From Ruminococcus sp. (GTDB lineage Bacteria > Bacillota > Clostridia > Oscillospirales > Acutalibacteraceae), in NCBI GenBank assembly GCA_017410265.1, contig JAFQRC010000012.1:1-64000 (forward strand): a stretch of DNA of 64,000 nucleotides, written 5' to 3'. A program made the position numbers and the translations under genes. This document shows positions 15,969 to 25,906 of the stretch, piece after piece (the first letter of the stretch is position 1; each line of letters starts with the position of its first letter). Below the pieces are notes generated by a model. The model did no database searches. It worked only from the letters and a program-made list of their open reading frames with translations, and was not told where the DNA came from.

Positions 15969-18900
15969 ATGAAAAGAAAAATTATCACAAGAGTAATCAC
16001 AGCTATGATGGCCGTGATTATTTGTTTTTCGGGTATCCCCTCTTTTTCTGCTGGTCAGATAGAGAGCACTCCCGATGAAGCAGTGCTAGATTTAAACAAC
16101 ATCGAACTCGATGAATACGGTGATGTTATCACAAACGAAGAACTCGGCTACAATTTGAGTTCTTCAGGCTTTATCACCAAAACAGAACTAGATAAGCTTA
16201 TCAACTCTCCTGCTGCTATGAGTGCTCAAGCTTCAAATGTAACAATTAAATTTGAAAATTGTTATGACACAGCGGGAAATACTATCAAATCAGTATCATC
16301 GTCTGTCTTTACTAGTGCAGGAGCTGAACAGTACCGCTTCACTACTTCCAACGGTGACCGTGCCTACTGTATCGAACCCGGTGTCTATTTAGCGGGAGGC
16401 TTGAGCTTGAGTTCATCTTCCACTGACGCGTGGGATAATTTATCCCCAGACCAACAAAAAGCTATCAACACCACACTTTGTTACGGTCTTGAGGGTAGTC
16501 CCGAAAAGGTTATGTACGGCACAATCAACGAAGACCAAGCATATATTGCTACACAGCTCATCATTTGGGAGATTGTCAAGGGTGAAAGAAGTGCCACAAC
16601 ACCTTTCTCACTCAATTCCGGTAAAAACGGTTATCTTCCGGTGCTTTGTGCAGGAGGCAAAAACCCAAACATCAAAGCAGCATACAACAATATTGTATCA
16701 AGAATGAGTAAATACTGGACTGTACCGTCTTTTGCTCACACTATCAAGAGCAAAGCTCCAACAATCACTCTCAACGCTGTTTATAACGAGCGTTCGGGTG
16801 CGTGGACATACAGCTCTAAAACACTAAACGATGCAAACGGTGTGCTTTCCGACTTCAACTTAGCCGGTACATATGATGTTGGCAACGCTACTGTTACCGT
16901 AACGCAGAGTGATAACAGCCTTACGCTCACTTGCTCAAACGGTGTACCAAACGGAACTCCTAAAACAGTATCAGTAAAATCACATAAATCGGGTATTCCG
17001 ATGACCCAACAGGGTGTGCTCATTTCTTACGGCTCACCAAGTTTACAGGACATCGTGTGCGGTGGCTCTATTGACCCGCCAAACGCATATATGAATATCG
17101 AGGTGAATGTAAAAGTCACAGGTACACTCACACGAGATGCTCGTATTCAGAAATCTTGTTGGACTCAGACAGAATCTGACGATGATACCGTAAAGGAAGG
17201 TGAGGGTTCACTTTCTACTGAGGAAAACTTAGAAGGTTGGTATTTTAAAGTTAAAGCATCGCAACAGTTTATAGGTGTCTACGGTGTAGATAGCTTTATT
17301 CTAGGTCCGACCGATGCTACAGGTTTTACACAGAGTTTGTCAGAATACATCATCGAAAACATTGACGATGAACTGACATACGATGTTCCTGATGGTATCT
17401 ATGAGTTTGTTGAGTTAGGTAAGCTCAAAGACGGAGCTGACGGCTCCGACCTTGAAAACGACTATTATTTCCCTGAGGGTTGGCGACCTGATACAAAATA
17501 CACACAAAGCGGTGACATCATTTCGGGTAGTATCTACTTCATAGGTACAAGTAAAAAAATTGACAACATAGGCTATGCTACAAACATCTTTGATATTCCT
17601 TTCAAGCTCAGTAAAATCAATGCTGACTCTGCTTCAGCAAGCGGTTTTTACTTCACAGCTACAAATAAGGAAACAAACGATGTTTATCTGCTTCGAACAG
17701 ATAACGACGGTAACGCTTACTTAGCAAACGATGCTGAGAAGAACACAAAAATTTATCTTCCTGAAGGTACATACACTATTCACGAGCTCGGAAAGCTCAA
17801 GAGTGGCGCAGATGGTAGCAACTACGAAACTGATTATGCCGTTCCTGAAGTTTACGATACACCAACTGATATTGATGTAGAAATTTCTGCTGATGCATAC
17901 AAGACAGCGCAAGAAGAAGGCTTAGATGCTATTGAAAGAACAGTGGTAAATACAGTTTCAGCTTACATCGAGGTATCTAAGACAGATGGTGACACAGGCG
18001 ATAAGCTCGAGGGTGCAGTATTCGGCATTTACTTTGACAAAGAGTGCACTTCCTTACTCGAAACTATCACTACTAATTCTTCAGGTAAAGCTAGAAGCGA
18101 AAGCAAATATGCTGTTGGCACATATTATGTACAGGAGATAACAGCTCCGGAAAACTACATTCTTGATACAACGGTTCACACAGTTGTTATCGAGCCTAAA
18201 GAATATCCAAATTACACAGTAACGGTTAACGCTGTGAACGAAAGTTATCCTACAAAAATTCAGATATACAAAACTGATGAAGAAACAAGCAAGCCTCTTG
18301 AGGGTGTTGTGTTTGGCATTTATAAAAACCAGTCTTGTACAGTTTTACTTGAAAAACTAACTACTAACGCAGATGGTTATGCTATTTCATCAGCATACAA
18401 GCCTAACCGGACTGTGTATATCAAAGAGATTTCAACGATACCCGGATATATTCTTTCTGATGAAGTCAAACGAACACCTATTGAGGAAACGAGCAACAGC
18501 GATAATATCATCACAGTATCTTTTACAAATGAGATAAATAAGGTGCCTGTTGCTATCGTTAAGACCGATTCTGAAACAGGTGATAAGCTCGAAGGTGCAG
18601 TTTACGGTCTTTATTCCGATGAAGCTTGTACAAAGCTTCTCGAGGAGCTGACAACAGACAAAAACGGATATGCAGAAAGCAAGAATACATATAGACCATC
18701 TACTATGTATTTAAAGGAAATCACTCCACCAACTAATTACACAGTAAATAACACAGTTTACACTGTGACAATTACTGTTGATGATGTTATTAGTAGCGAG
18801 CCTGTTCAGATTAAAGTTAGCGATGAAATTGAAAAGGCTAAAGTGCTTATTTACAAGTACGACCCTGATATATATGCAAACTATAAACCTGTACCGGGTG

Positions 18901-20255
18901 CTACATATGGTTTGTACTACAACGAGGAATGTACAAAGCTCGCTGAAAAACTCGTAACAGGCAAAGACGGTAGTGCTTTATCCACCAAAGAATACCGTAT
19001 TGGTCAGACTTTATATCTCAAGGAGCTTATTCCTGCTCCCGGATACAAACTCAACGAGTCAGTCAGAACTATTTCTATCACTCCTGAAAGCATTGAGTTT
19101 TCAAAAACTCAGGTTGCTTCAGGTGTAGCTGTTCCTGATGGAAACTTTGTATGGCAGAAAGTATTCGACCTAATATACAAACCATACATAGCTGTTCATA
19201 AGACAGACTCTGCAACTGGTGTTGCTGTTGAGGGTGCTACATACGAACTTTATGACCCTGATAACAAATACGCGACTAGAGTGTTCTTGACAACAGACGA
19301 GAACGGTTACGCTCAAGCACCAAGCACTTACTATCCAGGACAGATACTTCACCTGAGAGAAACACAAGCGGCAGATGGATATTCATTAGATGAAACAATC
19401 TATGAAATCTATGTTGATTATGTAAAAGAAGACGGTTTTGTCATTGTCAAGGAAGTTCAGGACGACCCGTTCGCTCCTAGACTTACTATCAAAAAAACCT
19501 GTAGACAGACCGAATTACCTGTTGCAGGTGCAGTTTATCGCATATACAACAGCAACAGAACCGATACAAACGGAGAAATCCTTTCACAGTATCATATAGG
19601 AACAGTTGTTACCGATAATAACGGTTTTGCCGAAATTCCTATAGATTTTGTTATCGGAGATATTTTCTATGTACAGGAGTGGAGTTCGGGTGTACCCTTC
19701 GGTTATCAATGGAACAGAACTATTACTAAGGTAGTAGTTGAACCAGATATGGACTTAATAATTCGTGTAAACAACCCGATGAAAGCCGGTACGGTCAACA
19801 TTACAAAAACCGACTCTTACGGCAACATTCTTCCGGGAGTAACATTCGAGGTATACACAGCAGATGGCAAACAGGTTGGTTTTAACAAACTCTCCGCAAA
19901 CACCTATTACCTCACAGTAAATGGTGCTACAAAAACAGTTACTATACCTGATTCAGGTACAGTTTCCCTTCTAAACATGCCACTCGGTGACTATTACCTT
20001 CTCGAAACAAGCACAGTAGAGGGAAATATGCCATACGGTGAGAGAATAGAGTTTTCAGTTAAGCTCGCTAACAGTAATAATACTACAGCAGAAACGGTTG
20101 AAATCACCGTAGTAAACAACGAAGCTGTTATGTTTAATACAGGTGGCAACGGCGATAAAGTAGTCTACTTTATTGCAGGAGCTGTCTTTATCCTAGCAGT
20201 TGCGTTTTTCATCATCGCTAGCAAGCGTAAGTCTAAAGTAAAAGATAAAAAATAA
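15969..20255 (+). CDS. sortase-anchored tip adhesin with thioester and CnaB domains
   Basis: 1428 residues. Signal peptide to about residue 28. A thioester domain follows, with the Cys of YCIEPG (Cys134) and the Gln of ATQLIIWE (Gln196), the pair that makes the internal thioester used by Gram-positive adhesins to bind host or cell surfaces covalently. Two larger SpaA-like segments come next, then about seven CnaB repeats (about 665-1385), each with a KTD-like Lys strand and a Y-x-E-E/I-type Glu, consistent with isopeptide bonds. The anchor is unusual, MFNTGG rather than LPxTG, followed by a membrane helix and KRKSK. It heads the pilus locus with two pilins and two class C sortases. Confidence 0.88.
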   Translation: MKRKIITRVITAMMAVIICFSGIPSFSAGQIESTPDEAVLDLNNIELDEYGDVITNEELGYNLSSSGFITKTELDKLINSPAAMSAQASNVTIKFENCYDTAGNTIKSVSSSVFTSAGAEQYRFTTSNGDRAYCIEPGVYLAGGLSLSSSSTDAWDNLSPDQQKAINTTLCYGLEGSPEKVMYGTINEDQAYIATQLIIWEIVKGERSATTPFSLNSGKNGYLPVLCAGGKNPNIKAAYNNIVSRMSKYWTVPSFAHTIKSKAPTITLNAVYNERSGAWTYSSKTLNDANGVLSDFNLAGTYDVGNATVTVTQSDNSLTLTCSNGVPNGTPKTVSVKSHKSGIPMTQQGVLISYGSPSLQDIVCGGSIDPPNAYMNIEVNVKVTGTLTRDARIQKSCWTQTESDDDTVKEGEGSLSTEENLEGWYFKVKASQQFIGVYGVDSFILGPTDATGFTQSLSEYIIENIDDELTYDVPDGIYEFVELGKLKDGADGSDLENDYYFPEGWRPDTKYTQSGDIISGSIYFIGTSKKIDNIGYATNIFDIPFKLSKINADSASASGFYFTATNKETNDVYLLRTDNDGNAYLANDAEKNTKIYLPEGTYTIHELGKLKSGADGSNYETDYAVPEVYDTPTDIDVEISADAYKTAQEEGLDAIERTVVNTVSAYIEVSKTDGDTGDKLEGAVFGIYFDKECTSLLETITTNSSGKARSESKYAVGTYYVQEITAPENYILDTTVHTVVIEPKEYPNYTVTVNAVNESYPTKIQIYKTDEETSKPLEGVVFGIYKNQSCTVLLEKLTTNADGYAISSAYKPNRTVYIKEISTIPGYILSDEVKRTPIEETSNSDNIITVSFTNEINKVPVAIVKTDSETGDKLEGAVYGLYSDEACTKLLEELTTDKNGYAESKNTYRPSTMYLKEITPPTNYTVNNTVYTVTITVDDVISSEPVQIKVSDEIEKAKVLIYKYDPDIYANYKPVPGATYGLYYNEECTKLAEKLVTGKDGSALSTKEYRIGQTLYLKELIPAPGYKLNESVRTISITPESIEFSKTQVASGVAVPDGNFVWQKVFDLIYKPYIAVHKTDSATGVAVEGATYELYDPDNKYATRVFLTTDENGYAQAPSTYYPGQILHLRETQAADGYSLDETIYEIYVDYVKEDGFVIVKEVQDDPFAPRLTIKKTCRQTELPVAGAVYRIYNSNRTDTNGEILSQYHIGTVVTDNNGFAEIPIDFVIGDIFYVQEWSSGVPFGYQWNRTITKVVVEPDMDLIIRVNNPMKAGTVNITKTDSYGNILPGVTFEVYTADGKQVGFNKLSANTYYLTVNGATKTVTIPDSGTVSLLNMPLGDYYLLETSTVEGNMPYGERIEFSVKLANSNNTTAETVEITVVNNEAVMFNTGGNGDKVVYFIAGAVFILAVAFFIIASKRKSKVKDKK

Positions 20256-20275
20256 TAACAGTATAATAAGAAATT

Positions 20276-20304
20276 ACCGCCCAAAAACAAATGGGCGGTT
20301 TTTT
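20276..20304 (+). terminator. terminator between adhesin and pilin genes
   Basis: Stem ACCGCCCA/TGGGCGGT with an 8-nt loop and a T-run. It may lower read-through rather than stop it, or separate the adhesin from the pilins. Confidence 0.85.
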
Positions 20305-20337
20305 ATATCAAAAATCTAAAATAGAGGAGTTTTTCAA

Positions 20338-21837
20338 ATGAAAACAACAAAAAAAGCATTAGCAGTTTTTACCGTTTTGATGCTACTCGTAATGACAATC
20401 TTCTCAGCTATGCCGGCATCGGCTAGCGCAAAGCTCGACACATCTGCTACTGTCGGATTTACTCTAACTTGTGACAAGCCCGGTTACGAGTTCACAATCT
20501 ACAAGGTGGCTGATTTAGTCAACACAACAACAGACCCTTACGAAACAAGATACGACAGCCTTGTTCCTGAAATTAAGGATTCAGTTCTTTCAGGTAACAC
20601 AGAAAGTATTCTTTCAGCACTCGATGCTGTAAAAACAATGCCTAACACTGCTACTGTAGTTGGTACATATGAAAGCAGCGCTGAAGCTTCCGTTACATAC
20701 GATAATCTTTCACAGGGTATCTACTATGTAAGAACTACAAACTATCCTGCTAATGTTAAGTCGGTCACAAACTCGGTGTTTGCACTTCCTTATTACGACG
20801 GCACAGATTGGAAGTATTCAATCTCTGATATTAAGCTTGCTATGAAAATCACTGATAATACACCAACAACAGTAAAGACAATTACAAACTCAACTAAGGG
20901 TAATGTAAACTTCACAGATGTTTCACTTGGCGATGTTGTAGACTTCGAAATTCGTTCTACAACAGCAGGTTCATCTTCACTCAAACTTACTACATACACA
21001 GTATATGATAATATGTCTGCAGGTCTTACGCTCGATGAAGACAGCTTCAATGTAGCACTTTTAAAGGCTGACGGTACAAAAATTGCAGATGTTGACTCAT
21101 CTTACTACACAGTAACAGTTACTAGTGAGGGTGAAGGCAAAAACACAGAATTTAATGTTGCTCTGACACCGGGTTATCTTCAGAAAGAAGATTTCTACGC
21201 AAGTGATGTTTACTACACATCTGTAACATACTCTGCAACACTCAACGACGCATCAACAACAGCGTTTACAGGTAACCCTAACGAAGAAATCAAGCTCGTT
21301 TATGCTAACGCAAACGGTGTTGCCGCAGAAATCGAGGGTAACACAGTATATGTTTACACATACGCTATTCAGGCAGTAAAAGTAGACGAAGATATGAATC
21401 CTCTCGCAAATGCGCAGTTTGCAATCTATCTCACAAAAGCAGATGCTACAGCACAGCAGAACGCAGTTGCTACGGGCACTTCTGATGCAAGTGGTCTAGT
21501 AAATTTCAAGACAGCAAACGGTGATGATATCCGTCTTGCTAGCGGCACTTACTACATCGTAGAAACTGTTGCTCCTGAAGGATATAACAGATACACAGAA
21601 GCTATCGAAGTAAAAGTAACAGCTGAATATGCTAACACATTTACAGAGGGCACTTGGATTTCATCTGCTCCTGAAAACGGTGTGGCTATAGTCACAGTAT
21701 CCGACTCAAAGGTTATCCTTCCACAGACAGGTGGACAGGGTATGATGGTGGTCTACATCATCGCGGGTGCATTCGCGGTTCTTGCAGTTGCAGTCTTTGT
21801 GTTCGGCAAGAAAAGAAAAGCTACATCAGCTCAGTAA
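20338..21837 (+). CDS. major pilin (isopeptide backbone, LPQTG)
   Basis: 499 residues. Signal peptide to about 30. The body has the layout of SpaA/FctA-type backbone pilins: an N-terminal domain (CDKPGYEFTIYKVADL), a central domain (KTITNSTKGNVNFTDVSLGD) with the Lys for isopeptide bonds, and a C-terminal CnaB domain ending in YYIVETVAPEGY (catalytic Glu). The cell-wall signal is LPQTGG at about 461-466, a membrane helix and KKRK. Class C sortases would polymerise it. Closely related to residues ~480-950 of the next product, partly identical at DNA level. Confidence 0.9.
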   Translation: MKTTKKALAVFTVLMLLVMTIFSAMPASASAKLDTSATVGFTLTCDKPGYEFTIYKVADLVNTTTDPYETRYDSLVPEIKDSVLSGNTESILSALDAVKTMPNTATVVGTYESSAEASVTYDNLSQGIYYVRTTNYPANVKSVTNSVFALPYYDGTDWKYSISDIKLAMKITDNTPTTVKTITNSTKGNVNFTDVSLGDVVDFEIRSTTAGSSSLKLTTYTVYDNMSAGLTLDEDSFNVALLKADGTKIADVDSSYYTVTVTSEGEGKNTEFNVALTPGYLQKEDFYASDVYYTSVTYSATLNDASTTAFTGNPNEEIKLVYANANGVAAEIEGNTVYVYTYAIQAVKVDEDMNPLANAQFAIYLTKADATAQQNAVATGTSDASGLVNFKTANGDDIRLASGTYYIVETVAPEGYNRYTEAIEVKVTAEYANTFTEGTWISSAPENGVAIVTVSDSKVILPQTGGQGMMVVYIIAGAFAVLAVAVFVFGKKRKATSAQ

Positions 21838-21848
21838 ATTAAACAAAG

Positions 21849-21865
21849 TGTCCCCTCAAGGGACA
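21849..21865. repeat. ICE hairpin repeat 5 (variant)
   Basis: TGTCCCCTCAAGGGACA: one T-to-C change shortens the stem to 6 bp. It lies just after the pilin stop codon and before a terminator-like hairpin. Confidence 0.85.
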
Positions 21866-21874
21866 GATAATCAA

Positions 21875-21902
21875 AACCGCCCGTAAACCAAAACGGGCGG
21901 TT
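21875..21902 (+). terminator. terminator-like hairpin
   Basis: Stem AACCGCCCGT/ACGGGCGGTT with a weak T-tail, between the two pilin genes; sequence resembles the hairpin at 20276. Confidence 0.6.
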
Positions 21903-21937
21903 ACTCTTTCCTAAAAATTTATAAAGGAGTAAATTTT

Positions 21938-24790
21938 ATGAAGAAAAGATATAAGATTTTATCTATCATCTTGGCTTTAGCAATTGCGATAGGTTCTATC
22001 GTTGCTATCTCTGTTGTCAGCTCATCTGCAGAGTCTTTCACCGATGAAAATGGTATCTCTTGGACTGTTACAGAATGTTATCCGGGTTGGGCAATTAAAC
22101 CAACCGACGCGGCCTCGTTAAGTGGACACATTACTATCCCTGCTACCTATAATGGTAAAGTTGTTTTAAGCATTGACGAAAGCGCTTTTCAGTATATAGA
22201 TAACAATACTTGGCACGGAAACAAAAATATCACATCAGTTGATATTCCTGAAACCGTTACTAATATAGCTGTGTGTGCATTCAATGATTGCACCAATCTA
22301 TCCAGCGTAAACGTAGTCGGCGATAGTCTTGTTTCAATACAATCTGCTGCGTTTCGTTTATGTACAAATCTAACCGACATTAGCTTTGGTAACTCCTTAA
22401 AATATATTGGCAGTCAGGCATTTGAAGGATGTTCATCACTTAAACCAATCGAGTTACCTAACAGCATAAGTGTTGTTGGAGAAGATGCTTTTCCTGAATT
22501 TCTGCAAATCAATGAAGTAGGTAGTGAATACCAAAACAATTTTGTTAATGTTGCATGCGAACAATCATTTACCGATGAGAATGGCATAGAGTGGTTGGTC
22601 GGTGAATACAACAACGGTTGGGCAATTAAACCAGCTAACAAATCAGCAATAAACGGACATGTTTCCATCCCATCTATATATAACGGAAAAACAATCAACG
22701 CTATTGCTTACGAAGCTTTTGTTTCAAGTGAAAAAAACTTAACCTCTATCTCTTTACCCGATACAATTGTAGAAATAGGCACTTCCGCTTTTCAAGGTTG
22801 TCCTCTTACTTCTGTTAAATTAAATGAGGGGTTAGTCAAAATCAACAACGGTGCTTTTGGTCAATGCACTAAATTAACAAGTATCACGTTGCCTGATAGT
22901 TTAAAAATAATCGGGTCATATGCGTTCAGTCAATGTGTAAGACTTGAAGATGTTGACCTCGGTAACGGAGTAGAATTCATAGACGACAGTGCTTTTTATA
23001 GCTGTCGCAAATTCAAAGACATCACCATACCGTCAAGTTGTAAATATATCAACGGTTATGCATTTGGTGACATCGGAACTATCGAAAAACTAACAGTGAA
23101 TTGCGTGTCTTTATCTAGCATCGGTGCATCAGCTTTATATAATGATACTATACAAGATATCGTAGTAGGCGATACTTTGAATAACATCGACACCCCACTA
23201 CTCTCAGGAAACAAAAATATTGCTAGCGTTGGTCTTGGTTCGAATGTTACAATTTCAAACCCTTACGCTTTTTACGGCAACAGCAATATGACCATCGAAA
23301 CCACAAGTGATGCTACAAATGTTATTAATTACGCAACAACAAATAACATTCCATATACAATCGTTAATAATGCTGATATTACCCGCACGGTAGACTTCGA
23401 AGTAACTTGCGATAAATCAGGCTATGAATTCACGGTGTACCGTGTAGCTGACCTTGAGGCTAATTCAAATCCATACTCCATCAGATACGGCAGTCTGCTC
23501 ACAGACATCGAGGACGAAATCTTCGAAGGTGATTCAGAAGCGTTACTCGCTGAACTCGACAAGGTGGGTTCGAGCTTGCTAACAGAAGTTGTAGGTACAT
23601 ACTCTACAGATGTTGACGGTTCTTCAAAACTCTTTGAAGACTTACCTGCAGGTATCTACTATGTAAGAGCTACAAACTATCCTGCAAATGTATATGGTGT
23701 TCAGAACTCTGTATTCGCGTTGCCATTTTACGACTCAGTTGATGGTTGGGTTTATGAAATTGACGCTATCCCACTTGCAACAAAGGTAGATGAATCAAAT
23801 CCTGAGATTGTAAAGACAATCGCAAACTCAACAAAGGATAACGCAAACTTCACTGATGTATCACTCGGCGACACAATTAACTTCGAAATCGAAGCAAGTA
23901 GAGTTGGTAGTGCTAACGAGGTTGAGTCTAAAGACTTTAAACTCAAGAGTTATGTTGTATCAGATATTATGGAGAGTGGTCTTACACTCAATCAGGATAG
24001 CTTTGTAGTAACACTCGAAGATATCGACGGCAACACTCTCGCTACTCTTGAAGATACAACAGACTATATCGTAAACATCGTTGCAAACGAAGGTGTTGAC
24101 ACAACATTCACAGTATCACTCACACCTGAATATCTACAGGAAAATGAATTCTATTCATCAGCTAATGTTGTAATTTCTTACTCTGCAGTACTTAACGAGT
24201 ACTCAACAAGAGAGTTTGACGGTAACTACAACACAGCTACTAACCTCACCTACTCAAATAAAACAGATGTATCAGCTACAGTAGACGGCAATACCGTATA
24301 CGCTTATACATTCGGTATCGAGGTCAACAAATACGATGACGCAGGTACTCCACTTGCAGGTTCAAAGTTTGGTCTTTACCTCACTGAAAACGATGCGAAA
24401 GCAATGCAGAACGCTATTGCAACAGGTACTTCTACTGCAGATGGTAAAGTAGAATTCTACACAGAAGACGAAAATGTTATCCGTCTTGCTAGCGGCACTT
24501 ACTACATCGTAGAAACAAAAGCTACAGATAACTACAACAGATATACTGATGTAATTCCTGTAACAATCACAGTAGAGTATGGCGATACAGAAGTAAATGG
24601 TACATACATTGAGTCGGCTCCGGAAAATGGTATTCAGCTTGTAGAAGTAAAGAACTCTAAGGTTGTAATTCCAAACACCGGTGGTGACGGTGCTCTGTAT
24701 AGATACCTCATCGCTGCGGTATTCGCAATGCTCGCTCTTACTTTCGTTGTTCTCAAAAAGAGAAATTCAAAGAAAGTAACTGCTAAATAA
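21938..24790 (+). CDS. BspA-type leucine-rich-repeat/pilin fusion (IPNTG)
   Basis: 950 residues. Signal peptide to about 30. Residues ~30-475 carry BspA-like (LRR_5) repeats of the kind LxxVxIPxxVxxIGxxAF, with a duplicated FTDENG...WAIKP module at the start of each of two blocks. Residues ~480-905 are a complete pilin backbone like that of 20338-21837. The anchor is IPNTGG, followed by a membrane helix and KKRN. BspA repeats bind host matrix or other bacteria. The fusion would put an adhesive head on a polymerisable or wall-linked pilin. ATG follows AAAGGAG. Confidence 0.87.
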   Translation: MKKRYKILSIILALAIAIGSIVAISVVSSSAESFTDENGISWTVTECYPGWAIKPTDAASLSGHITIPATYNGKVVLSIDESAFQYIDNNTWHGNKNITSVDIPETVTNIAVCAFNDCTNLSSVNVVGDSLVSIQSAAFRLCTNLTDISFGNSLKYIGSQAFEGCSSLKPIELPNSISVVGEDAFPEFLQINEVGSEYQNNFVNVACEQSFTDENGIEWLVGEYNNGWAIKPANKSAINGHVSIPSIYNGKTINAIAYEAFVSSEKNLTSISLPDTIVEIGTSAFQGCPLTSVKLNEGLVKINNGAFGQCTKLTSITLPDSLKIIGSYAFSQCVRLEDVDLGNGVEFIDDSAFYSCRKFKDITIPSSCKYINGYAFGDIGTIEKLTVNCVSLSSIGASALYNDTIQDIVVGDTLNNIDTPLLSGNKNIASVGLGSNVTISNPYAFYGNSNMTIETTSDATNVINYATTNNIPYTIVNNADITRTVDFEVTCDKSGYEFTVYRVADLEANSNPYSIRYGSLLTDIEDEIFEGDSEALLAELDKVGSSLLTEVVGTYSTDVDGSSKLFEDLPAGIYYVRATNYPANVYGVQNSVFALPFYDSVDGWVYEIDAIPLATKVDESNPEIVKTIANSTKDNANFTDVSLGDTINFEIEASRVGSANEVESKDFKLKSYVVSDIMESGLTLNQDSFVVTLEDIDGNTLATLEDTTDYIVNIVANEGVDTTFTVSLTPEYLQENEFYSSANVVISYSAVLNEYSTREFDGNYNTATNLTYSNKTDVSATVDGNTVYAYTFGIEVNKYDDAGTPLAGSKFGLYLTENDAKAMQNAIATGTSTADGKVEFYTEDENVIRLASGTYYIVETKATDNYNRYTDVIPVTITVEYGDTEVNGTYIESAPENGIQLVEVKNSKVVIPNTGGDGALYRYLIAAVFAMLALTFVVLKKRNSKKVTAK

Positions 24791-24819
24791 ATTAAATTAA
24801 CAAAAGATAGGATAAAAAA

Positions 24820-25671
24820 ATGAAAAACAAAATCTACAACATTTTAATATTTACGGCTTTAGGCATCTGCCTTGTATTCGTACTTATGAATCCTGTTACA
24901 CAGCTCATTAACCGTATGTATAGCAACGGTGTTGTAACAGTTTACGATAATCAGGTAAGCTCGATGAGCAATGATGATAAAGATTATCTATTCGAAGAAG
25001 CTCGTAAATACAACGAGAATCTTACAAATAATGTTGCTGATTGTTTTTCATCTGACGCGTTTAATACAAACTCAAACTACGAGAACATCTTAAACATAAC
25101 AGGAAACGGTGTTATGGGTACTGTTTCTATTCCTATCATCAACTGTAACTTGCCAATTTATCACGGCTCCTCTGACGAGGTTTTTGACAAAGGAGCTGTG
25201 CATATGGCAAGCACCTCTTTCCCGATAGGCGGAGAAAACACACATTCTGTCATTTCTGCGCATACCGCCTATCCGGGCAAGGTGTTTTTCGATAAACTGA
25301 CAGATGTGGAATCAGGCGACTACTTTTACATAACCATACTTGATAAGACACTAGCTTATAAAGTGTGTCAGATTGATGTGGTATTACCAAACGAAACCAA
25401 CTTGCTGAAGCTTGCCAAGGAGCAAGACATTATCACACTTGTTACCTGTACTCCATATGCTGTCAACACCCATAGACTCTTAGTTCGAGGTCAACGCGAC
25501 CTTAATGAAGAAGAAAGAATCAAGCGTGAAAACATTGATGCAAATCAATCAGGAGATACAGACAAAATTCTGTATTATCTGATAATAATCTTCATCATCG
25601 CTATACTGCTTGCAGGAGCGATGATTTTTACAAGACATTATCGAAAGGAAGGAGTGAACGCTTATGTTTAG
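24820..25671 (+). CDS. class C sortase 1
   Basis: 283 residues with an N-terminal and a C-terminal membrane helix, as in pilin sortases. Catalytic residues are present: His in SAHTAYPG, Cys in TLVTCTPY and Arg in HRLLVRGQR. The lid region before the core is present (about residues 35-85). It would join pilins through the LPQTG, IPNTG and FNTGG signals. A near-duplicate lies at 25896-26762. Confidence 0.93.
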   Translation: MKNKIYNILIFTALGICLVFVLMNPVTQLINRMYSNGVVTVYDNQVSSMSNDDKDYLFEEARKYNENLTNNVADCFSSDAFNTNSNYENILNITGNGVMGTVSIPIINCNLPIYHGSSDEVFDKGAVHMASTSFPIGGENTHSVISAHTAYPGKVFFDKLTDVESGDYFYITILDKTLAYKVCQIDVVLPNETNLLKLAKEQDIITLVTCTPYAVNTHRLLVRGQRDLNEEERIKRENIDANQSGDTDKILYYLIIIFIIAILLAGAMIFTRHYRKEGVNAYV

Positions 25672-25906
25672 AACAAGGTTTAAGTATAAAAACTATGCAC
25701 TGTGGCGAACAAGCGATAATATCGTTATGCTTTATGTTCCTAAGGCAATACTAGGCACTACTTCTCACGCTCTTTCCTTTGATAATGGAGAGAGTTGGTG
25801 TGTGGCTTATGATGGCAAAACCATTGCAACAAACAAAACAGGAACAATCACAGAAATAATCGATTTCTGTGTAGAGATAAACAAGGAGAACGGCTATGAA
25901 GAATAA
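25664..25906 (+). CDS. hypothetical 80-aa protein between sortases
   Basis: 80 residues, soluble, not recognised. ATG follows GGAAGGAGTG inside the end of sortase 1, and its stop overlaps the start of sortase 2, so the three genes are translationally coupled. A role in pilus assembly is only inferred from position. Confidence 0.6.
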   Translation: MFRTRFKYKNYALWRTSDNIVMLYVPKAILGTTSHALSFDNGESWCVAYDGKTIATNKTGTITEIIDFCVEINKENGYEE

